This document shows positions 36,760 through 46,272 of a stretch of 64,000 nt of DNA, piece by piece. Made by a program: the position numbers and the translations under genes. Every line of letters starts with the position of its first letter. Positions within the stretch are counted from its first letter, which is position 1. The stretch covers positions 1 to 64,000 of the forward strand of contig CAKUHP010000004.1 in the NCBI GenBank assembly GCA_934658705.1. The letters are read 5' to 3'. This DNA comes from an uncultured Collinsella sp. (GTDB lineage Bacteria; Actinomycetota; Coriobacteriia; Coriobacteriales; Coriobacteriaceae). A model generated the notes under the pieces. It worked only from the letters and a program-made list of their open reading frames with translations, was not told the DNA's origin and ran no database searches.

Positions 36760-37560
36760 CTAAGGAATGCCAATCCGAGTAATGGAATTGTTCACCGTAC
36801 ATTTGAGAACATCATCCTGCCCATCAAAAGTCATTGGAAAATACTGCAGGTAGCGGTTTCCAAGTATGTCCGAGTACGTGACGACGATGCGATAGCCGGC
36901 CTCCATCACTGGCTTTGCTTCACCCCTAAAATAGATAACCAGCTCGCTCTCCCCTCCCACTGGAAGCTGCCGAGTCTGGCACCAAGCGACATGCGGAGTT
37001 CCAAAATGGGCCCACTCATTTCTATTGGCAATCCCAGCCCTAACATTTACCGCAGGCCCAGCTCCCATACTGGATATTGCATAACGATTAGCAGTATGTT
37101 CGTCCACAAGACTCTCGTCGCAAGAAATGGCTGGGGTTCCGCCATCAATCAGCAGACGATCAACGCAGTCCAAAGCACCCGATTCATATTCATCGTCCCT
37201 AGGATCAGCATCGGTAAACACACCTTGAGCGAACCCGTTCTTCGGCATATGTGACTGCTTTTCCGACAAACGGCTCAAGGCAATACAAGGGAGAACGTTC
37301 ATCACGTCAGAATGATTCCGGTCTTCCCTACCAGCTAGCAGCGAGAAGTACAGCACCGCGACCGCCGAAATTGAGCCCACTAATGCGCCAAGATATCCGA
37401 GCAGGCCGTTAGCGTCCCATACGGGATGCAGCCATGGAACTGGTGCATCGATTGAAAACGCGACCTGAATGACTATCAGTAAAAATACAGAGAGCGCCAT
37501 AACGCAAGCAATAAACGCTTTAATTAAAGCGAATACCGAAGGCCTCCTCTTGCCGAACAC
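36760..37560 (-). CDS. Uncharacterised membrane-anchored protein
   Basis: The 266-residue product has two hydrophobic segments near its start (about 12-34 and 52-76). A soluble C-terminal domain of about 180 residues with beta-like features follows (PAVNVRAGIANRNEW, ELVIYFRGEAKPV, YRIVVTYSDILGN). I cannot name the family. It begins with a GTG 18 bases after the stop of the Abi-alpha gene, so both are probably one transcript. Confidence 0.6.
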   Translation of the reverse strand: MFGKRRPSVFALIKAFIACVMALSVFLLIVIQVAFSIDAPVPWLHPVWDANGLLGYLGALVGSISAVAVLYFSLLAGREDRNHSDVMNVLPCIALSRLSEKQSHMPKNGFAQGVFTDADPRDDEYESGALDCVDRLLIDGGTPAISCDESLVDEHTANRYAISSMGAGPAVNVRAGIANRNEWAHFGTPHVAWCQTRQLPVGGESELVIYFRGEAKPVMEAGYRIVVTYSDILGNRYLQYFPMTFDGQDDVLKCTVNNSITRIGIP

Positions 37561-37578
37561 ATTCCAACCAAACTCATT

Positions 37579-38383
37579 TCACGAAACACACGTTTTAATA
37601 AAGTTGGCCCCAAAATCCGTTACCTGGTAGCTCCAGCGATGGAAAAAGAATTTCTTGTCATCTTCAAGCCCAACCTTCGCCTTCGCATTTTGGATAGCCT
37701 CACTTGATTCGAACCTTTCAAGCGCAGTCTTAACATCATCAGTGTAGTAATCACAACGCTTGAGAATGCCAAGTCGATCCAGGTTTCCCAGATACACCAG
37801 CGATTGATCAGGGTACTCGCAAACACCCTCACAGCACTCGTTATAGCCTTCTACGACTTCCGTCCATTTACTTGGAACTAGTTCGTTTGCGTTGACAATT
37901 CTTAAGTCAACGAGCGGGATAGACACGTGTTCAGCATCATCAGAACCGGTCAACGTTCTAAGTAACTTAGCCTCGCCGGGACTAATCTCCTTGAGCAGCT
38001 GAACAAAACTGGGGTGGACGCACTCTGCCGTCCGATCATCCATTGAGGAAAGCAAAAGATTGGCATACATCCCTCGCAATTCCTCGCTGTCATAGCAATA
38101 CGCAAGTTGTTGAATTGCCGGAACCGCGATATGCGCCGGAGGTTCAGTAAGATGCTCCACGGGAATCTCGTCAACACGAGACCCCACTGCATCGATGGTC
38201 CGCTTGATGCTCTCCTCCCTATTAACGACCCAGCGATTCCATGATGAGAGCCAAATGGCAACAGTCCTTGGAACCAGGCTAACAGTTTTCCCTATCGACT
38301 CTGCGATAGGGATGAACAAGGTCGTCATATGCCTTTTCAAGCACCGGTATAGCGGCAATTTCTTTGACCGTATCAAGCTCCAT
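37579..38383 (-). pseudogene. DUF4393 (Abi-alpha) gene with a +1 frameshift
   Basis: The true start is ATG 38383, with AAGGAG 6 bases upstream. It reads MELDTVKEIAAIPVLEKAYD then DLVHP, the normal DUF4393 N-terminus. One extra base at about 38308 (CCCTATC) throws the frame. Removing it joins directly to IAESIGKTVSLVPR. The rest then follows, with HPSFVQLLKEISPGEAKLLRTL, AELRGMYANLL-type motifs and a C-terminal HRWSYQVTDFG. DUF4393 proteins are grouped as abortive-infection alpha. It is either inactivated, read by +1 slippage, or a sequencing error. Confidence 0.78.
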
Positions 38384-38597
38384 ATCAAACTCCTTACACA
38401 ATAATAGGAGCTCCACGCGTTAATCCCAACGCCATTACACAGCTCCGCACAAGTTAATACTACAACCTTAAGATGGAGGCTAATCATAGTGATTAACATT
38501 AATACGACTAGACCTATTTGCTCAAAAGACAATAATCTAAAGACGCATGTAGCAAACCAGCATTTTCCGAACAGCAGAACGTGCCAGCGATTATCTT

Positions 38598-39542
38598 TTA
38601 CCGGAAAGCATAGAAACGGCGCTCAGCCGCAACTGCATTTCGAGCTTCCTTTAGATGTCTCTCCGCTTTTTGGCGAATAACTTTCAATTGCTTAACCGGA
38701 TCAACATCAATCTGATTAAAAACATGGGCCATGTCACCATCAACATATGCAACGAAAGAAAAGCCGCCCAAACTGCCAATCGCCCCATCGTGCTGCGAAA
38801 GCACGCGTTCCATATCTCTACGAACTTCACGTATCCTACGTTCGGCACATTGAAGAAAATGACAGAAGAGTTCGATAACAAGCTTGTTGTATTCCATGTT
38901 CGCATATCGAAAACTAAGAAAAGGAAAATCAGACGGATTACACTCCTTGATCTTCGAAATAGTCGTGTCTAAAAACGCACGAAGCTTTGCCGAGGTATTG
39001 TAGTCGCGCATGTCAGCGATTTGGTCAAGATCGAATCGAACCCTGGTAGAGCCATTTTCTTTCACAAGCGAAACAACGGTTTGACCATGCTGAACGGGAT
39101 TTCGTATCTCATACATAAATACGTAAAGGCCGCCGCCGTCATACCAAGAAGAAGGCAACTTCCAATAGTCTTTATATAAGTCATCTTTGGAACCTTTGTC
39201 GTATTCACGCATGACGGCTTGCATTCTATCGACAAGACCTCGACCAGCTGATACATAATTACAAAAAGCGCCGTTTACAACAATCCTCTCACCAAAACGT
39301 CCGCCGGCATAGCCATCGGACAAGATGTCAGACCGGTCGCATGGAACCAAACGCCTCAATTCGCTGTAGTTCCATCTAAATTGTTCGTATAGCTGATTGA
39401 CCTCCCAAAACGAACGCACGATATCGGAGTACTCTTTCACTTTGATGGCAGAGTCGCCTTCGAGAAGCTCGACCTTTGAAAGCGCTTCGCAACCTTCGGC
39501 GCTTACCGATTGAATCGGCAAGACACGTACTAAATCCGCCAA
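38598..39542 (-). CDS. Uncharacterised protein with HEPN-like R-x4-H motif
   Basis: The 314-residue, mostly helical protein has no family I can name. The segment YVFMYEIRNPVQHG gives Arg147 and His152, an R-x4-H pair at nearly the same place as Arg149/His154 in the product of 29101-30282. It has no membrane segment. I place the start at TTG 39542, because GGAGGT lies exactly 6 bases before it. The longest frame would start at another TTG with no ribosome binding site. Neighbours are all defence-like genes. Confidence 0.6.
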   Translation of the reverse strand: MADLVRVLPIQSVSAEGCEALSKVELLEGDSAIKVKEYSDIVRSFWEVNQLYEQFRWNYSELRRLVPCDRSDILSDGYAGGRFGERIVVNGAFCNYVSAGRGLVDRMQAVMREYDKGSKDDLYKDYWKLPSSWYDGGGLYVFMYEIRNPVQHGQTVVSLVKENGSTRVRFDLDQIADMRDYNTSAKLRAFLDTTISKIKECNPSDFPFLSFRYANMEYNKLVIELFCHFLQCAERRIREVRRDMERVLSQHDGAIGSLGGFSFVAYVDGDMAHVFNQIDVDPVKQLKVIRQKAERHLKEARNAVAAERRFYAFR

Positions 39543-39628
39543 AGAAATACCTCCAAAGAAAGAAAACGTTCGACAATTAATCAATAGGCGAGGTTATCAA
39601 GCCGGTGAAAGTCACCATTCGCAGCGCA

Positions 39629-40450
39629 TCAAACTAACGTGCTAATGAAACTGGCAATATAGGGGAGAACGGCTATCGCAACGTCAACCCCCTTGTCTGA
39701 CATCCAGGCAAGAACTTTCTGGAGACGACTCTCCGACTCCGCCTTAGGCTTATTCTTAACGGCCTCCAAATCAAGAAGCAGGCACTTCAGCTCTTTTTTG
39801 AGATTATCATCCAAAACGCTATCGGGGATGGATTCCACCTGCTCGGCAGCCTGAGTAATAGTCAGCACATTCGTCACACTATTCTGATTAACCGCACTAG
39901 CTTGAACATTCACGGTATTCATGTTTCCGGACACGGACTCAAGAGCGATTTTTGCCCTGTAATGCCTGAGATGGCCCAGTATAAGCTCCAGATCGCCAAT
40001 CAAATCCTCTTCTTCCGATCCGAAACCATAACCACTAAGGCCAACGGCAAAGTTCTTAATATCGACCTCATAAACCCGCACCATGCGATCGACGCAGCGC
40101 CGACGATCACTATCGTCCCCATTTCTGATAAGACGTTCGCACTCTTCAATGTCTTCATCCACGGAGGTGAGTGCGAGACGAAGAGGATTGGCCTCCAAGT
40201 CCCTACGCTCCGACTCTACAAGAACAAGGAGCTTCCCCCTGAGCTTTTTCAGGTCGCCCTTGTTGTCATAATTGACAGGCTGTCCGGGCACCATAGCTCT
40301 ACCTTTATACCTATCAAGGCCCAATTTAATGTTCGAATCCGCACTGGAAAAAACGGCAATGATTTCCTTAACGAGTTCACCAGCCAAACTATCATCGTAG
40401 GCACTTAGCGCCTCATCGATTCTCGCAATGTAGCCATCAGCTTGAGCCAT
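39629..40450 (-). CDS. Uncharacterised effector-like protein with hydrophobic tail
   Basis: The 273-residue product has a helical N-terminal part (about 1-170). A short Asn/Thr/Val-rich linker follows (SGNMNTVNVQASAVNQNSV), then a C-terminal helical module with IPDSVLDDNLKKELKCLL and WMSDKGVDVAIAVLPYIAS. I have seen similar linker-plus-tail endings in proteins of bacterial conflict systems, but cannot name the family. The tail could associate with membranes. ATG 40450 with GGAAG upstream is chosen over a longer frame. The ATPase gene upstream is on the same strand, 342 bases away. Confidence 0.55.
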   Translation of the reverse strand: MAQADGYIARIDEALSAYDDSLAGELVKEIIAVFSSADSNIKLGLDRYKGRAMVPGQPVNYDNKGDLKKLRGKLLVLVESERRDLEANPLRLALTSVDEDIEECERLIRNGDDSDRRRCVDRMVRVYEVDIKNFAVGLSGYGFGSEEEDLIGDLELILGHLRHYRAKIALESVSGNMNTVNVQASAVNQNSVTNVLTITQAAEQVESIPDSVLDDNLKKELKCLLLDLEAVKNKPKAESESRLQKVLAWMSDKGVDVAIAVLPYIASFISTLV

Positions 40451-40562
40451 GCAATCACTTCCACCAAACACAGCGTTTATAGATCCATAGATACGATTTT
40501 ACTTCCCGCTGATAGCGCAAACAGCATTATGGCTTTCTATTAGTCGTCCATAAGACATTCAA

Positions 40563-40591
40563 CAGGTATTAATTGCCGGAACGAGTGTCAA
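40563..40591 (-). promoter_or_regulatory. Possible promoter of 39629-40450
   Basis: A perfect TTGACA (40591-40586) is followed after 17 bases by TACCTG (40568-40563), a weak -10. The rest of the 40451-40792 gap contains nothing else I can support. Confidence 0.35.
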
Positions 40592-40792
40592 TTAATTTAA
40601 TCAGTCAGGAAGCTCTAGGGAACGACAGATCAGCTCGGCAGCCGGGCTTAGCCTGAGCTCGATTGAAGGGCTTTCGCCGCTGGCAACCGCCAAAATACAG
40701 ACACTCTTTTGTAGCCCCGCTCATTCGCCTCATGACCTCCTTAAGGAGCCTTCGCGCAGCTAAACAGGAAGAACCGCCCGTTAAATAACCGC

Positions 40793-42565
40793 CTACACCC
40801 AGCCGAATTCCTTTAACGACGACTCGATCATGTGCCTAATGATGTTATTCCCTAGTTCTCTTTGAACAAGCTCCGTTTCCCCTGGTCTCCCGGAGAGATG
40901 CATGCAGCTGTTGTATATGGAACCCAACAGGTGGAATGTCTCTGGAACCTCGACACCATGCTCGGACGTATACTGAAGTCTATCCTCGGTTCCCGTATTA
41001 ATTTCAAGAAATCCAGGCCTATCTTCATCTGCCAGCGACTCATAGCTAAGTCTCTCGACGGCCAACCTAATGCCGCAGCACACTTCAGACGGAGCAAAGG
41101 GCTTTCCAGAGAAATATTCGCCGAGCTTTGTCTCCATAGCACTCCGAAACGATGAGGGGCTCTTCAGCTGGCCTCTGATCCCCTGCTTATCAATGTATTC
41201 CAGGACATCTTCGGAGACCGTATCACGGTCGGAGAAATGAAGGTAATGGGATGAAACCGAGCTATAGATATCGGAGAGTTCCTTCTGGCACCTTTTTCTG
41301 TCAATGAGAAGCTTATTCAAACACCCGTTTGTAAGGGTGCCCCCTGAATTGGGAATGTATGAGGTATGGAAGTTCTTGAAACGAAAACTCTTAAAGAGAC
41401 CTGGGTCAAGATGCGTCAAGATGATGACATAGAGGTTCTTCCCGGAATTCTTGAACTGTTTCATCATCTCCAAAAGAAAGTGTTGGGCGACAAGCAGGTT
41501 GGCATCGTCAAGGTAATCGAAAACCTCATCGATAATCAATAGAGCGTTCTCTTTCTCGCCAAACCTCGCCCGTGCTCGAAATAGAGCAACACACAGCTGG
41601 AGTACATCAATCTCGCCGTTGGAGGCGTCGTCCCAATCGGGGAAATCAACGACAAGCTGATGGTTCTTGACTTTTGCCTCGACCCCATACCTGGTTCTAT
41701 TCAGCAATGGGAGCATCTCGTTGATATCGTCCTTTATCTTACGGAATCGAAGATATGAACAAGCTCCCTTTATCTCGCTACGCCCACCCTCGATAAATCT
41801 ATTGACCTGTATAGCGTCCATGTAGTTCGAGATATCCCCCTTAGTGGGATACCAACGATCAAGGATTTCCTTAATTGAAGTCAGCGGCTTTACAGAAGAA
41901 ATGTAGCTGAGAACTTCAGCCTCAGTGATATCGCCGCCAATGCCCGTTTCGAGCGAAATGACACCTTTAAAAAAATCATTGATTGCTGCAGTGTAACGGG
42001 GGCCCTTAGTCGATTTGAAAGCTGCATCGCAGCTGAGCAGCTCGCTAAGGAACTCATTGTTCTTGAATGCCTCGGCAAGGTTATCCATTCTCCCGCGTAT
42101 GGCCGACGCATATTTCTGTCGTTCCGCCTTGACTGAATAATTCAAGCGAACACTAGCCGGCACCTTCTCGTATAAAACGCACTGCTGGACGCTCATCTTC
42201 GTTTTGCTGAGGACTCTTGGCCCCACCCGGCGGTTTGTCATATTTGCGTACAGTCCCGAGCGAACGACCTGCACGTCTACCCTACTAGCAATTTCATTCG
42301 AATCAGAGTTCGCGCTCAATGTCACGCCATCGTCAAAAGTCACTGCTAAGGAAGCGTCATCCCAGTCCTCCCCGTTATAACGATCCGCGTCTGCCAATTA
42401 TAGTCGCCTGGTGTTAAGGGATGCGAACGCCGCCGCAAGCGAAGACTTGCCCGACCCGTTGGGCGCTACAAGAAAGTTAGGCTTGTTCGGGTAGAAATCG
42501 CAAGACACGTCAAGATGATCGATTCCCTTGACGTGGTTGCACGCAATACCGGTAATCCTCGCCAT
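40793..42565 (-). pseudogene. SMC-like AAA ATPase interrupted by in-frame TAA
   Basis: The gene starts at ATG 42565 (GGAGGGG upstream). Its first 55 codons encode MARITGIACNHVKGIDHLDV and the Walker A APNGSGKSSLAAAF. Codon 56 is TAA (42400-42398). The frame then continues without shift for 534 codons, with LADADRYNGEDWDD, the Walker B LLIIDEVFDYLDD and THLDPGLFKSFRF. A TTG follows the stop directly, but a protein starting there lacks Walker A. The family is an ABC/SMC-like ATPase of accessory loci. It is inactive unless the stop is suppressed. Confidence 0.75.
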
Positions 42566-42676
42566 CGTAAGCCCCTCCCTGCTTTACGGCATAGCCCTTG
42601 CTATACGAATAGCAGCAATGTTACCGCTTCTCCACGCATGCGAACATAAGTACCCCTATCAAAGTGTGGTCCACAA

Positions 42677-42778
42677 GCAATGTATCGGCACTTGGACTCA
42701 TGTCGATCCCGGTGCCCAAGCAGAATGGCGGCGGTGCTGGTTCGCGATATTCACTAGTGCTCAAGCGAGCAAATACCC
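42677..42778 (+). repeat. 102-bp repeat, copy B
   Basis: Aligns end to end with 45798-45899 at roughly four of five positions. Shared blocks are CGGTGCCCAAG, GGCGGTGC, TTCGCGATATTCA and CGAGCAAATAC. Both copies are in direct orientation and bracket the membrane-protein gene 42886-45189. The rest of 42566-42885 has no gene. Confidence 0.7.
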
Positions 42779-42885
42779 AGCAACTGCTTCATTGCCCCAA
42801 ATCAAATTATTCCTTCAAAATGCCCCAACCATAGCAACGAGTCATCTATTCCCGACCGTAACTCATGGAGAAACACATCTCGCCC

Positions 42886-45189
42886 TCACTCCCCCTTCTT
42901 GCACAGCACCCGCATCGCATGCTCGCCCAAGATCGCCGTGGACAGCTTTAGCGCCGCACCCTTAACGGCGTTGAAGAAGTTCTCTAAGAATGGAGCGTTC
43001 ATGTCGTAGTAATTCATGTTCCTAAACAGTGCATAGACCGCGAGGAACGTTTGGGCAATGACCACTACAACGCCCATTGCAAGAGCGTTATAAGGGGACT
43101 GGGAAATCCAGATTAAGGGCCTTAAGCATAGTTGAGTAAACCAATCTCCAACGAACAGCGATCCGCCCTGGGCAGTCTCAACAAACCTATAGGGCAAGTA
43201 ATTGCGCATAAGGAACCCAATAACAGATAGGTAAAAGTCAGAGCACACAAGTGAGGCAACCATTGCAGCACACTCAACAATAATCAAAGCAATTGAAACG
43301 GAGAAAACCATGTTGAGAACACCCTTGTTGGGCGAACAGTCAGCCAAGGAAAACAGTACATAACTTAATCCCAAAGAGAAAAATGAAAAATAGCAAGGAA
43401 GAAGCCAAATAGAGAACCAATGCAAAAGAAGAATCGCAAGCAATGCGGTCCAATTCCAAGGCTCGATCAAGCTCCAACTCGCCCGCAGCGGGTAAAGGTC
43501 ACACGCTCTCGACCCCAGTCGATAGCCAAGATACGCGATATGAGGCTTTTTGAATTCGACTTGATGCGGTTGCTTAATAGGTGGCCAAATAGCCCCGTCA
43601 GCACTTTTATTGGCATAAAAGCAGCTCATAGCAGAGGCCCTTTTAGCCGCAGACGCCTCATAGCTCCAGGTAATATAAACAAATGCGCAACCATACAAAG
43701 AACAAGCAGCAATCAAAACAAGCAGCGTGCCCACCATATAAGGAAACTCAGGAATTCCACCGGACACGAGTCCGAATAAATACGGGTCAAAAGCAAGAAG
43801 ACCAGCACAAAAACGTAACGGATATCCATAAAGAACAATCCTAAGAGTACCAAAGCACATCTTAAAGACGTCATGCGAGCGCGATTCCTCTTTAGGATCA
43901 ATGTATCCAAAGTATTTCGCAGATTTAAATATATTCATCCCGCTCAAGGCCAGCGAGTCATCATGACGCCGAACATACTCGTTCCAGAGTCGCTCACCTT
44001 TAGCCCTAGCCCTCTCATAGAAGCAAGCAATGATAAAGACCGAGACGTACGCAACGCCCAAAACGGAAGCTAGGTAAGGGTCACCGGGAACCGGCGCGCC
44101 ATTTAACGTGGCACCGTCTGCCCATATAGTCGCACAAACCAAGAAAGCGGCAATTGCCTTGGCAACGACAACGAGCATGGCAACAATTATGGTATGCCGC
44201 TCATTACCGCCGCCAAGCAAAGGTAGCCTATTCCTGCCCACACTCTGAGGGTTTGTCCTATCCTCCGCAATGCCCCTAATATCATTGATGAGATAACGCG
44301 CTTGGTAGCCACAGATGTCAACGACAAACACAAGCAAGAAGAACCGGAAGAACCACTCTCCAAGAGAATAGCCTCCTCCCAGGGAAGTACCCAACAAAGC
44401 CCCGCCTAAATAAAAGAAGCTTTTCATTGAATCGCGAGGACGAGTGTACAACAGACGAAGGAATTTACCTCTAAATTGCGAGAAGTAGTGACCCGGCCTA
44501 TTATCCTCAGACACCCCATCGCTATTCTCTCGATATTCCTTAGGGACACTATCTACGTTAAGCTTCAGTATCTCTTCAAACGTCAGCCGACTGTAATCAG
44601 TAGCTATGAAATAGCAGTACAAAAGATATATCAGAGCGGACATAACAACCAGCGGCAGCAGAAGCCTGACCCATTTATTGTGCACGGTAAGCAGCAATAG
44701 CAAAGAAAGCAAAACGCATCCGATAACAAGCGAAACGAGCGCAAGTGCAAAATGCACGTAGTGCCTACGCGCGCCCCTATTTGTCAGGTGATGAATGTTG
44801 GCAGTGATTAAGCGAGAGGAGACTTGGTTCCAGCCTAGCGCAATAGTCTTATTGCCCGTTGGTACTAGCTCGGCAATCCTCTTTTCAATCATTTCCATAT
44901 AGTGATACCGAAACATGCGTTCCTGGCCAATGCTGGAACCGTAAAATCCCGCTACAAGAATCACGCAAGCTGCAATCGTAGCGATTCCCTCGTTCTTCCA
45001 GGGTATCGCACTTTCAACACCACCAAATCCAGCCGCAACCGAATACAGAATGGCAAGCGCAGCAATGCAAGCAACAAGGACCTGAACGATATGATCCAAA
45101 GACACTCTTTGGTCTTCGCGAGCTTCATCAAGCTCAAATAGAAGCCATTCAAGCTCTTCTTGATTGCTGTCTTCTTTGGAATCACTCAT
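42886..45189 (-). CDS. Large polytopic membrane protein with UbiA-like motif
   Basis: The 767-residue product has an acidic helical N-terminus, then about 14-16 hydrophobic segments. Around residues 290-320 it reads YQARYLINDIRGIAEDR then LP after a short gap. This mirrors the Asp-rich motif of UbiA prenyltransferases of the decaprenyl-phosphate phosphoribose synthase type (YLINDxxDxxxDRxxP). The second key aspartate is Gly here, with N302, D303 and D310 kept. A second cytoplasmic region (about 395-430) separates two membrane halves. ATG 45189 (AAGG 8 bases upstream) is preferred over 45198. I cannot assign a reaction. It is flanked by direct repeats and an IS21 fragment. Confidence 0.6.
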   Translation of the reverse strand: MSDSKEDSNQEELEWLLFELDEAREDQRVSLDHIVQVLVACIAALAILYSVAAGFGGVESAIPWKNEGIATIAACVILVAGFYGSSIGQERMFRYHYMEMIEKRIAELVPTGNKTIALGWNQVSSRLITANIHHLTNRGARRHYVHFALALVSLVIGCVLLSLLLLLTVHNKWVRLLLPLVVMSALIYLLYCYFIATDYSRLTFEEILKLNVDSVPKEYRENSDGVSEDNRPGHYFSQFRGKFLRLLYTRPRDSMKSFFYLGGALLGTSLGGGYSLGEWFFRFFLLVFVVDICGYQARYLINDIRGIAEDRTNPQSVGRNRLPLLGGGNERHTIIVAMLVVVAKAIAAFLVCATIWADGATLNGAPVPGDPYLASVLGVAYVSVFIIACFYERARAKGERLWNEYVRRHDDSLALSGMNIFKSAKYFGYIDPKEESRSHDVFKMCFGTLRIVLYGYPLRFCAGLLAFDPYLFGLVSGGIPEFPYMVGTLLVLIAACSLYGCAFVYITWSYEASAAKRASAMSCFYANKSADGAIWPPIKQPHQVEFKKPHIAYLGYRLGSRACDLYPLRASWSLIEPWNWTALLAILLLHWFSIWLLPCYFSFFSLGLSYVLFSLADCSPNKGVLNMVFSVSIALIIVECAAMVASLVCSDFYLSVIGFLMRNYLPYRFVETAQGGSLFVGDWFTQLCLRPLIWISQSPYNALAMGVVVVIAQTFLAVYALFRNMNYYDMNAPFLENFFNAVKGAALKLSTAILGEHAMRVLCKKGE

Positions 45190-45525
45190 ATATGACATCC
45201 TTATAAGAGAAGAACGACCTGTTTGCGCTAATACAGCGCGCTAAAGCAAAGAAGACCCATTTGCACGGCCCTCTTGGGTATTACCAGGGACATTGGCCCT
45301 TCGCTCAGCAACAATTAAAGAACGCTATTGATCGTTTGCACTCAAAGATTGGTTAACCGGCATGACAACCCCCAGTAATCTGTCGACCAAATTGAAAGGT
45401 CAACAAGTGGATGTTTACGTCATGCACCAGGCAGTGAACGCCTGAAAAAATAGTACTCCCTAACACTTTAGAAGAGAACAAAAGAATATTAGTATTCGTC
45501 AAACATTAGCCTGAAAACCAACTGT

Positions 45526-45798
45526 TTGGATGCCGCTATCCGGCTGATCGATTCCGGCATTCATCACGGCGGTCACGATCTTTACAGCGAAGCGCCCAAG
45601 AAGCTCGCGTATGCCGATGGAACCGAGGTGCGGCACCGCCCCGTCGTCTTCTGCACCCAGTTCAAGAAGAAGGGCTGGCACCTAAGGCTCGGCGGCGGGG
45701 CCCATGCCGCCGCGATCATGGACAGGATTGCGCACAACGCGACCTGGGTCGACATGGGCGAGGCCAACATGAGTCGGCGCCGCGACGCGGACCGCTAG
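45526..45798 (+). pseudogene. C-terminal fragment of an IS21-family IstB ATPase
   Basis: About 90 codons include VVFCTQFKKKGWHLRLGGG then AAAIMDRIAHNATWVDMGEA and NMSRR. This is the conserved end of IstB (SQF...GW...L...A.AI.DRI.H....I..G..NMR). The upstream IstB body, IstA and the left end are missing. The preceding 45190-45525 stretch is AT-rich with no gene. Confidence 0.72.
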
Positions 45799-45899
45799 CA
45801 ATAAAACGGCACCTGGGCCCACGTCGGCCCCGGTGCCCAAGCGCGATATCGGCGGTGCCGTTTCGCGATATTCAGCAGCGCTCAAACGAGCAAATACTC
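45798..45899 (+). repeat. 102-bp repeat, copy A, next to the IstB fragment
   Basis: It begins at the IstB stop and contains a strong hairpin (GGCACC-GG...CC-GGTGCC) and a GCGATATC/CGATATT pair. It is the same element as 42677-42778. Position suggests it is the 3' non-coding end of the IS21-like element. Beyond it, 45900-46272 contains no supportable gene. Confidence 0.7.
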
Positions 45900-46067
45900 A
45901 TTCGTCAAACGGTAGCCCGAAATCAATCTGCCGGAGTGCTTTATGTCGATGATCCCGTCATCACATCGGGGAATGGCGATTGCACCCGACGTCGGGTCTG
46001 GTTAGATTTTCGTAGCGGCATCGCCCATTCCAAGAAGCCATTGTTATGCTGATCTCAGCTTATAAGA

Positions 46068-46083
46068 CGAAGACCGGTCTTCG
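46068..46083. other. Perfect 16-bp palindrome
   Basis: CGAAGACCGGTCTTCG in non-coding DNA behind the capsule locus. It is possibly a protein-binding site or a short terminator stem; no T run follows directly. Confidence 0.4.
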
Positions 46084-46272
46084 CAAAATAGACGCTGGGG
46101 TATCACCCTTACACCAACTATTTAGACGCGACTTACTTATCGTGCACCGCGTAGTCTAGATTGACGTAAGTAAATCATTAAACAGCAACGCCACGAGCTC
46201 GTCCGTCAACGCCCTAAAGCAATACCGGCGCCGACGTTTCGTTATTACACAACGCATAAGCAAAATTAGAGC

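Noticed and set aside
45360-45446. Small plus-strand frame beginning MTTPSNLS
   Set aside because: Short, no ribosome binding site, in decayed DNA next to an IstB remnant.
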